Part shown: piece after piece, positions 1 to 6,386 of the stretch
How the letters are laid out: each line of letters starts with the position of its first letter
Numbering within the stretch: the stretch's first letter is position 1
Source: UBA12014 sp029248335
Lineage (GTDB): Bacteria > Planctomycetota > Phycisphaerae > Phycisphaerales > SM1A02
Direction of reading: 5' to 3'
Assembly: GCA_029248335.1 (NCBI GenBank)
Contig: JAQWJM010000168.1
Span: 1-12,879 of the forward strand
Length of the DNA stretch: 12,879 nucleotides
Position numbers and translations under genes: made by a program
The notes under the pieces: model-generated
The model's database searches: none
What the model was told of the DNA's origin: nothing
Seen by the model: only the letters and a program-made list of their open reading frames with translations

Positions 1-886
1 CGGTGTAGATGCCGGACCGGTACTGCGTGCCGAAGTCCGGGCCCTGCCGGTTCAACTGCGTCGGGTCATGGAGGAAGAGGAAGAAGCGGACCAGCTTCTC
101 GTAGGAGACCTTCTTGGGGTCGAAGACGACTTTCACGCTCTCCGCATGGCCGGTGTCACCATTGCAGATCTGCTTGTAGGTCGGGTTGTCGATGCGTCCC
201 TGCTGGTAGCCGCTCTCGACGGAGATGACACCGGGGATCTGCTGGAAACCGTGTTCCACGCCCCAGAAGCAGCCTCCGGCGAAGTAGCCGGTCTCGACCG
301 CGAGCGGCCGGCTCTCGGCGGGCACCTCCTCGCCGTCCTCGACGAAGGCGAGGGCTTCGCTGTTGAGGCAGTATCGCTGCCCGGAGGGCGGTGGGCCGTC
401 GGGGAACACGTGCCCGAGATGGGCGTCGCATCGAGCGCACTCGATCTCCACGCGGACCATTCCGAGGGATTGGTCGGTCGTCTCGATCACGTGGTCGGTG
501 TCGAAGGGGCTGAAGAAGCTCGGCCAGCCGGTTCCCGACGTGAACTTGTGCTCGCTCTTGAAGAGGGGCAGGCCGCACACGACGCAGACGTACATGCCTT
601 CCTTCTTGTTGTCGAGAAGCGTGCCGCAGAAGGCTCGCTCCGTACCCGACTTCTGGGTGATCCGGTACTGCTCGGGGGTGAGTTTCGACGCGAGTTCCTC
701 GACCCGATCACGCGAGAGTGGTGTGACATCGTGGCCCGAGGCGGAGATGCGGCGGTCGGTTTCGGAGTTGGTCATGCTGGTGGCGTCTCTTCCCGGAGGG
801 GTGAGGTTCGGGGCCGCGGCGAGTCCGAGGCCGATCACGGCGGCGGCCGCGGTGGTGAAGAGGGTGATGCTGATGGTCGGGTGCAT
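1..886 (-). CDS. msrBA: Secreted MsrB-MsrA fusion, peptide methionine sulfoxide reductase (3' end cut by window edge)
   Basis: Reduces both diastereomers of methionine sulfoxide in proteins: the MsrB domain acts on the R form and MsrA on the S form. The visible part is 295 residues. Residues 1-26 form a hydrophobic signal-peptide-like segment (MHPTISITLF then an Ala-rich core), so envelope or periplasmic action is likely. MsrB spans about 55-180: zinc-type CxxC pairs at C101/C104 and C150/C153, and catalytic C173 in RYCLNS. MsrA follows from about 200, with catalytic C206 in GGCFWG and the later GHAE and GTQYRSGIY motifs; roughly 60 or more C-terminal residues lie off the left edge. I chose the ATG at 886 because it adds the signal peptide and has GGAG (896-899) nine bases upstream. 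The in-frame ATG at 775 would give a cytosolic form starting MTNSETDRR. It lies 118 bp downstream of the MBL hydrolase gene on the same strand, so co-transcription is possible but unproven. Confidence 0.95.
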   Translation of the reverse strand, partial: MHPTISITLFTTAAAAVIGLGLAAAPNLTPPGRDATSMTNSETDRRISASGHDVTPLSRDRVEELASKLTPEQYRITQKSGTERAFCGTLLDNKKEGMYVCVVCGLPLFKSEHKFTSGTGWPSFFSPFDTDHVIETTDQSLGMVRVEIECARCDAHLGHVFPDGPPPSGQRYCLNSEALAFVEDGEEVPAESRPLAVETGYFAGGCFWGVEHGFQQIPGVISVESGYQQGRIDNPTYKQICNGDTGHAESVKVVFDPKKVSYEKLVRFFLFLHDPTQLNRQGPDFGTQYRSGIYT

Positions 887-955
887 CGAGAGGTGCTCCA
901 AGGGGCCTTGCGGAGGGATGCGGGGACGGCTTCTGGTCGAGCTCGACTCCGAGGC

Positions 956-1010
956 GGTTGATGTGATCGCCCGATCGGGCGTCCGGACCGATCAACTGAC
1001 CGAATCAGTT
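956..1010. other. Cluster of inverted repeats after the MBL gene, possible weak terminator
   Basis: A perfect 14-base palindrome, CGCCCGATCGGGCG, lies at 968-981, flanked by a wider inverted pair GTTGAT (957-962) and ATCAAC (991-996). A second hairpin, AACTGA / TCAGTT with a five-base loop (994-1010), overlaps the stop codon of the MBL gene. On the minus strand this sits exactly at the end of the efflux operon and before msrBA. No T-run follows the stems, so a classical intrinsic terminator is not supported. It could also be a protein-binding site or attenuate read-through. Confidence 0.35.
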
Positions 1011-1964
1011 CGTCGAAGAACCGCCCGTGGATCCATGATCGGCCTTCGTGGGCTCCGATCGCGATGTTTTCAGGTACCGCTCGACGCCTCCGAGGTTCAT
1101 TGAAATCCCGCCGTCGTTGAGATAGGTCCTTCGGGCGGCGTCGGCGACCCCGTCCGCGGCCGCTCGTTCGTGGAGTCGGTCCCGATAGGCCGCGATCCGA
1201 CCCGGCTCGTCGAGCCCGGGATCCTCGAGCAGCCGGATCGCGAGGGAGGTCTCCCAACGCAGCTGATCCCGAACCCGTTCCAGATGATCGCGGGGCGTCT
1301 CGACCCGCCCGAAGTGGGTGAGCTCGAGGGCGTCGAAGCCAAGGGCGTCGATCCGGTCAAGGGAGGCGTTCCACGCCTCGGGATCGAACTCCGGCGGGGC
1401 GAGCGGCAGGATCGGATGGTCCGTGCCGGGGACCCGCATCCCGGCGACGTCGCCCGTGAAGCAGGTGTGGCCCTCGTCGAGGGGAATCGACCAGGCGTGG
1501 TGGTGCCGGGCGTGACCGGGGGTTTCGATCGCGGTGAACCGGTGTCGGCCGTACCGGACGACGTCTCCGTCCTCGGCCGGCCGGATGCTCGCTTCGGGGC
1601 AGGCGTGCATCTCGCCGAAGAGATGGTCGAGCGCGTCGCCGTAGATCCGTCGAGCGCTGGCGTTCAGCTTCGTCGGGTCGGCGAGGTGGCGAACGCCGAA
1701 GGGGTGCACATGGACGGTGGCGCCGTGGTCCGCGAACCAGCCCGCCGCACCCGCATGATCGAGGTGGATGTGGGTGAGGATGACCGCTCGAATCGATGTG
1801 GGATCGACCCCGTCCGCCGCCAACCCGGCGTGAAGCGTTTCGAGCGTGCTGCTCGGACCCGACTCGAGGAGCACCGGCCCCTCGTCGGTGCGGAAGAGAA
1901 AGGAGGCCGCGGCCTCGGGGATCCCGCGATACTCGAGGTCGATGGTGATCGGCGACGTGGTCAT
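1005..1964 (-). CDS. MBL-fold metallo-hydrolase
   Basis: A 319-residue metallo-beta-lactamase-fold hydrolase without a signal peptide, so presumably cytosolic. The binuclear metal site is complete: HIHLDH at residues 65-70 (H65, H67, D69, H70), H151 in TPGH, D172 in FTGD, and H217 in LTHFG. The C-terminal third (about 225-290) is mainly helical and Arg/Glu-rich. The family includes glyoxalase II, lactonases, esterases and many uncharacterised enzymes; nothing here fixes the substrate. Its ATG overlaps the stop of the upstream RND pump gene by four bases (ATGA at 1961-1964), a classic arrangement for translational coupling. It is therefore the last gene of the peptidase-MFP-RND-MBL unit. A role in modifying or detoxifying the exported compound is an inference from this linkage. 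The polar 3' tail (SRSEPTKADHGSTGG) is probably disordered. Confidence 0.9.
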   Translation of the reverse strand: MTTSPITIDLEYRGIPEAAASFLFRTDEGPVLLESGPSSTLETLHAGLAADGVDPTSIRAVILTHIHLDHAGAAGWFADHGATVHVHPFGVRHLADPTKLNASARRIYGDALDHLFGEMHACPEASIRPAEDGDVVRYGRHRFTAIETPGHARHHHAWSIPLDEGHTCFTGDVAGMRVPGTDHPILPLAPPEFDPEAWNASLDRIDALGFDALELTHFGRVETPRDHLERVRDQLRWETSLAIRLLEDPGLDEPGRIAAYRDRLHERAAADGVADAARRTYLNDGGISMNLGGVERYLKTSRSEPTKADHGSTGGSSTN

Positions 1965-4900
1965 GACGCCGAGGAACCCGGCGAGGCATCGCCGTCCGCC
2001 GTCTTCTTCCCGCCACGCCCGAATTCAGAGGCGCGTTGCACCACGGTGTACAGGACCGGCACCATCAGCAGGCTGATCACCGTCGCCGCCAGCATTCCAC
2101 CGAAGACCGTGGTGCCCATGGTCCGACGACTCGCCGAACCCGCACCCTCCGCGACCAGCAGCGGAATGACGCCGAGAATGAAACTGAAGGCGGTCATCAG
2201 CACCGCACGGAATCGAAGTCGCGCCGCGAGGATCGCGGCTTCGGCGGGGGCCACGCCCTCGTCCCGTTTGCTCTTCGCGAATTCCACGATCAGGATCGAA
2301 CTCTTGGCGGCGAGGCCGATCAACAGCACGATGCCCACCTGCACGTAGAGATCGATCGGCAGTCCCGCGAACATCAGGGCCGCGACCACGCCGAGCAGGG
2401 CGGTGGGGACCGAGAGCACCACCGAGACCGGCAGCGACCAGCTCTCGTACTGGGCGGCGAGGACCAGGTAGACCAGCAGGACCGCGAGACCGAAGATCGC
2501 GGACATCGCGCCCGACGAGGACTTCATCTGGTAGGCCATGTCCCGCCACGCGAAACCGGTTCCGGGGGGAAGCTCGGTGTTGCCGATCTGCTCCATCAGG
2601 TCCAGGGCCTCGCCACCGGAGAATCCGGGGGCTGGTCCGGCGGTGACCCGCGCGGACGGATAGATGTTGAAGTGGAAGACGTTCTCCGGACCGAAGGTCT
2701 GCTTCACCGTCGCCACCGCCGACAAGGGCAGCATCTCCCCTTCGCGGTTGCGGATCTCGAGGGCCTCGATGTCCTCGGGCCGCGATCGGAATCTCGGTTC
2801 CGCGGAGGTCCGGACCTGGTAGATGCGACCGAAGGCGGAGAAGTCGTTGACGTAGTAGGAGCCGAGGTTCGCACCGAGGGCCTGGAAGACGTCCTCGATG
2901 GCCACGCCGCGGGAGAGGACCTTGTCACGGTCGATGTCGACGAACACCTGGGGGACGTTCGCGGAGAACGTCGAGAAGGCCCTGCCGATGCCGGACTGGG
3001 CATTGGCGGCGAACACGTACTGGTCGACCGCCCCCTGAAGCACGTCGAAGCCGAGACCGGCCCGGTCCTGAACCTCGAGGGACAGGCCGGCGCTCGCGCC
3101 GAGGCCGGGGAGCGACGGAACCGGGAAGGCCACGACCGCGCCTTCCTGGATGCCGGCGCCGATGCCGTTCAACTGACGGACGATGCTCGTCTGTCCGAGG
3201 GCTTCGGTGGTCCGATCGCTCCAGGGATCGAAGACCACCACGATCGTGGCGGCGTTCGCGGAGGCGGCGCCGGAGAGCAGCGAGTAGCCGCGGATCGCCA
3301 GGACTTCGGCGACGCCGCCGACCTCCTCGGCGGACGCGGCGACCCGGTCGAGCACCCGCTGGGTCCGTTCGGCGCTGGCCGCGTCCGGGAGCTGGATGTT
3401 CATGACGCAGTAGCCTTCGTCCTCCTGCGGAACGAAGCCGGTCGGGAGCTTGGTGAACATCCAGCCGGCGCCGACCACGAGGGCGATGAACGCGATGACC
3501 GTCAGCGGCCAGATCGCGATCAGACCCTTCACGGTCGCGGCGTACACCGAAGTGACCCGGGCGAGGAACGCGTCGAAGCCGCGGAAGACGATGTTCTTCC
3601 GGTCCGAGGTGGGCCGGAGCAGCACGCCCGCGAGGGCGGGGCTCAGCGTGAGGGCGTTGATCGAACTGAAGACGGTCGCGATCGAGATGGTGAGGGCGAA
3701 CTGCTTCAGCAGGCTGCCGGTGATGCCGCCGATGAAGGCGGCGGGGACGAACACCGCGAGGAGGACGATGGTGGTCGCGATCACGGGACCCGACACCTCC
3801 TTCATCGCCTTGAGCGCCGCTTCGCGTGGTGGGAGCTTCTCCTCGTCGAGGATCCGGGTCACGTTCTCGACGACCACGATCGCATCGTCGACCACGATGC
3901 CCACGGCCAGCACGAGTCCGAAGAGCGTGAGGAGGTTGAGGCTGAAACCGAGCGCCAGCATCACCGCGAAGGTGCCGATCAGCGAGACCGGAATGGTCAC
4001 CGCCGGAATCAGGGTGGCCCGGAAGTTCTGGAGGAAGACGAACACCGTCAGGATCACCAGGCCGATGGTGATCAGCAGGGTCGTCTGGAGTTCGGCGAGG
4101 CTGGTCCGGATGATGAGGGTGCCGTCGTAGACGATCTTGTAGTCCACGCCGTCCGGAAAGGACTTCGACAGACGCTCGAGGGTCTCCATGCAGCCGTCCG
4201 CGACGTCGATCGCGTTCGCGCCGGGCAGCTGGTAGATCGCGAGGGTCGCGGCGGGGCTGCCGTTCAGGGACGAAGCGAGGTTGTAGCTCTCGGAACCCAG
4301 TTCGATGCGGGCGACGTCGCGAAGCTTGACGAGCGTGCCGTCCTTGCCGGTCCGGAGCACGATCTCCTCGAACTCGGACGCGGTGTTGAGGCGACCGGTG
4401 GTGGTGACCGTGTAGTCGAAGACCTGGCCGGCGGGCGCCGGCGAGGCGCCGATCCGCCCTGCGGCGACTTCCGCGTTCTGGGCGCGGATCGCGGTGACCA
4501 CCTCGTTGGTGGTCATCCCGAGGGAGCGGATGGTCTCGGGGTCCAGCCAGATCCGCATGCTGTAGCGGCCGACGCCGAACGTCTTGATGTCGCCGACCCC
4601 GGAGACCCGGGTCAACTCGTCGCGAAGCTGGGCCTCCGCGTAGTTGTTGAGGAACAGCGCGTCGTACTCGCCGCCCTTCTCCGCGACGATCGAGGCGTAG
4701 AGGATGATGTCGGTCGACTGCTTCTTCGTCAGGACGCCCTGTCGCTGGACCTCCTCCGGAAGCTTGGGGATCGCCGACGCGACCTTGTTCTGGACCAGCA
4801 CGTTCGCGGTGTCGAGGTCCGTGCCGACCTCGAAGGAGACCGTGATGACGCAGGAGCCGTCACTGGCGGAGACGCTGCTCATGTAGAGCATTCCGTCCAC

Positions 4901-5116
4901 GCCGTTGATCTCCTGCTCGAGCGGGGTCGCCACCGTCTCGCCGATGGTGGAGGCGCTCGCGCCCGGGAACACCGCGGAGACCTGGATGGTCGGGGGTGCG
5001 ATGTTCGGATACCGCGCCTGCGGAAGCGCGGTGTAGGCGATCGCCCCCATGATCAGGGTGACGATCGAGATGACCGATGCGAAGATCGGCCGCCGGATGA
5101 AGACGCTGCTCAGCAT
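1961..5116 (-). CDS. RND efflux pump inner-membrane subunit, HAE1 (AcrB/MexB-like) family
   Basis: A 1051-residue proton-driven exporter of the resistance-nodulation-division superfamily, of normal AcrB length (about 1050). It starts with the typical inner-membrane opening MLSSVFIRRPIFA and TM1, then a large periplasmic porter loop. The central TM block carries the proton-relay pair D410/D411 in VVDDAIVVVEN (AcrB D407/D408), then a second periplasmic loop and the C-terminal TM block. K938 in LAAKSSILIVEF matches AcrB K940; R968 and T975 match R971 and T978. All relay residues are thus present and the pump should be active. The HAE1 family exports amphiphilic drugs, dyes, detergents or native lipophilic compounds; the actual substrate cannot be read from sequence. 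The start lies four bases after the adaptor stop, and the stop overlaps the MBL start. No TolC-type outer-membrane factor is present in the window. The tail after the last TM segment (GGKKTADGDASPGSSAS) is short and polar. Confidence 0.96.
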   Translation of the reverse strand: MLSSVFIRRPIFASVISIVTLIMGAIAYTALPQARYPNIAPPTIQVSAVFPGASASTIGETVATPLEQEINGVDGMLYMSSVSASDGSCVITVSFEVGTDLDTANVLVQNKVASAIPKLPEEVQRQGVLTKKQSTDIILYASIVAEKGGEYDALFLNNYAEAQLRDELTRVSGVGDIKTFGVGRYSMRIWLDPETIRSLGMTTNEVVTAIRAQNAEVAAGRIGASPAPAGQVFDYTVTTTGRLNTASEFEEIVLRTGKDGTLVKLRDVARIELGSESYNLASSLNGSPAATLAIYQLPGANAIDVADGCMETLERLSKSFPDGVDYKIVYDGTLIIRTSLAELQTTLLITIGLVILTVFVFLQNFRATLIPAVTIPVSLIGTFAVMLALGFSLNLLTLFGLVLAVGIVVDDAIVVVENVTRILDEEKLPPREAALKAMKEVSGPVIATTIVLLAVFVPAAFIGGITGSLLKQFALTISIATVFSSINALTLSPALAGVLLRPTSDRKNIVFRGFDAFLARVTSVYAATVKGLIAIWPLTVIAFIALVVGAGWMFTKLPTGFVPQEDEGYCVMNIQLPDAASAERTQRVLDRVAASAEEVGGVAEVLAIRGYSLLSGAASANAATIVVVFDPWSDRTTEALGQTSIVRQLNGIGAGIQEGAVVAFPVPSLPGLGASAGLSLEVQDRAGLGFDVLQGAVDQYVFAANAQSGIGRAFSTFSANVPQVFVDIDRDKVLSRGVAIEDVFQALGANLGSYYVNDFSAFGRIYQVRTSAEPRFRSRPEDIEALEIRNREGEMLPLSAVATVKQTFGPENVFHFNIYPSARVTAGPAPGFSGGEALDLMEQIGNTELPPGTGFAWRDMAYQMKSSSGAMSAIFGLAVLLVYLVLAAQYESWSLPVSVVLSVPTALLGVVAALMFAGLPIDLYVQVGIVLLIGLAAKSSILIVEFAKSKRDEGVAPAEAAILAARLRFRAVLMTAFSFILGVIPLLVAEGAGSASRRTMGTTVFGGMLAATVISLLMVPVLYTVVQRASEFGRGGKKTADGDASPGSSAS

Positions 5117-5120
5117 GGGC

Positions 5121-6371
5121 TCAGGCGTCCCCGTTGGTGGGTTCGGTCGATCCGTGCATCGCGGCGGCCGCGGGATCGATCAGTTCGAGTGCCTTCTCGA
5201 GCGAGACGGTGGCGGGGGCGACGGTCGAACCGGGTCGGGCCCGGAGGATTCCGTCCACGATCACCAGCGAGGTCTCGTCGAGCCCCGCTTCGATCTCCTG
5301 CAGTCCGTTCAGGGCGGCGCCGACCGTGACGCCCTGGCGGGCCACGACGTCGTCCTTGTCGATCACGTAGACGTAGGATCCCGCCATGTCGACGAGCACC
5401 GCCGATTCGGGGATCGCGAGCGTGTTCCGCGTTGGTTCCGCGAGTCGGGCCCGGACGAAGAGTCCGGGACGAAGCAGTTCGCCGGGGTTGGGCAGCACGC
5501 CTCGGATCGACACCGTTCCCGTTTCGCGATCGATCTCGGGAGCCGCGAAGTCGATCACGCCGGGATGCTGGTAGACCTGCCCGTCCGGGAGCACCACCCG
5601 GAACTCGTAGTCGCCGCGCCGGTCGCTTTCGCGTCCGGCTTCGTTCATCCGCCGGCGGTACTCGAGGTACGCCGTCTCGGGAAGCGAGAAATACACGTTC
5701 ATCGGATCGATGCTGGTGATCTTGGCGAGCAGGGTCGGCTCGCCGCGGCCCACCAGGTTGCCGACGCTGACGAGGTCCTCGCCGATCTGGCCGTCGATCG
5801 GCGACACGATGGTGGTGTAGGCCACGTCGAGCCGGCTTCGCGTCACCTGGGCCTTCGCCTGTTCGACCTTCGCGGCCGCGACTTCCACGTTCGCCTCGGC
5901 CTCGAGGATCTCGATCTCCGTCGCGGCGCCCTTGTCGAACGCGGTCTGGTACTTGGCGAGCACCTGACGGCTCAGCTGCATGCTCGCTTCCGCGCTTCGC
6001 AGATCGGCGTCGGCGATCGCGAGGTTCGCGTCGTATTCATCGGACTCCAGTCGAAACAGGGTCTCGCCCGTCTCGACCTTGTCGCCGGGCATGAAGTCCC
6101 GTGACTGGAGAAAGCCGGAGATCCTCGCCCGGACCTCGACGGTCTCGAGCGGTTCCACCGTCGCGACGATGTCGCGGTAGGGCTCGAACTCGCGCATCTC
6201 CGGATGGATGGCCGTGACCTTCGGCGGCGGCGGGGCGGCGAATGCGTTTCGCTGCTCCTCGCACCCCGAGCAGGCGATCGAGGTCGCGAGTGCCGGAATC
6301 GCCACGGCCGGAAGGACACGCCGGGCGGTCGGGCGGAGAGTTCGATGGAGGAGTGATATCACGCCGGCCAT
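5121..6371 (-). CDS. RND efflux periplasmic adaptor (membrane-fusion protein)
   Basis: A 416-residue HlyD/AcrA-type adaptor that links the RND pump to an outer-membrane channel. After an Arg-rich n-region and hydrophobic stretch (about 19-33) come C34 and C37 (IACSGCEEQ); one is probably the lipidated cysteine, though neither gives an ideal lipobox. The lipoyl half-motif (EVRARISGFLQ at 79-89, then PGDKVETGETLF) is followed by a helical hairpin (about 115-180, Ala/Glu/Lys-rich). The second lipoyl half (SPIDGQIGEDLVSVGNLV, 190-207), a beta-barrel domain and a membrane-proximal domain (about 315-395) complete the family order. The start at 6371 has a weak GGA four bases upstream (6376-6378). 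It lies 15 bp after the peptidase stop and four bases before the RND start, so it is the second gene of the operon. Confidence 0.94.
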   Translation of the reverse strand: MAGVISLLHRTLRPTARRVLPAVAIPALATSIACSGCEEQRNAFAAPPPPKVTAIHPEMREFEPYRDIVATVEPLETVEVRARISGFLQSRDFMPGDKVETGETLFRLESDEYDANLAIADADLRSAEASMQLSRQVLAKYQTAFDKGAATEIEILEAEANVEVAAAKVEQAKAQVTRSRLDVAYTTIVSPIDGQIGEDLVSVGNLVGRGEPTLLAKITSIDPMNVYFSLPETAYLEYRRRMNEAGRESDRRGDYEFRVVLPDGQVYQHPGVIDFAAPEIDRETGTVSIRGVLPNPGELLRPGLFVRARLAEPTRNTLAIPESAVLVDMAGSYVYVIDKDDVVARQGVTVGAALNGLQEIEAGLDETSLVIVDGILRARPGSTVAPATVSLEKALELIDPAAAAMHGSTEPTNGDA

Positions 6372-6386
6372 GATATCCGGGGCTGA

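Noticed and set aside
1170..2348. A 392-codon plus-strand frame across the MBL and RND junction
   Set aside because: It is antisense to two genes with clear active-site motifs and lacks any recognisable fold.
2036..5329. A 1097-codon open frame on the plus strand opposite the RND pump gene
   Set aside because: Its protein is a low-complexity Arg/Asp/Glu/Gly/His-rich string with no domain features, as expected opposite a GC-biased gene; the minus strand encodes a complete RND pump.
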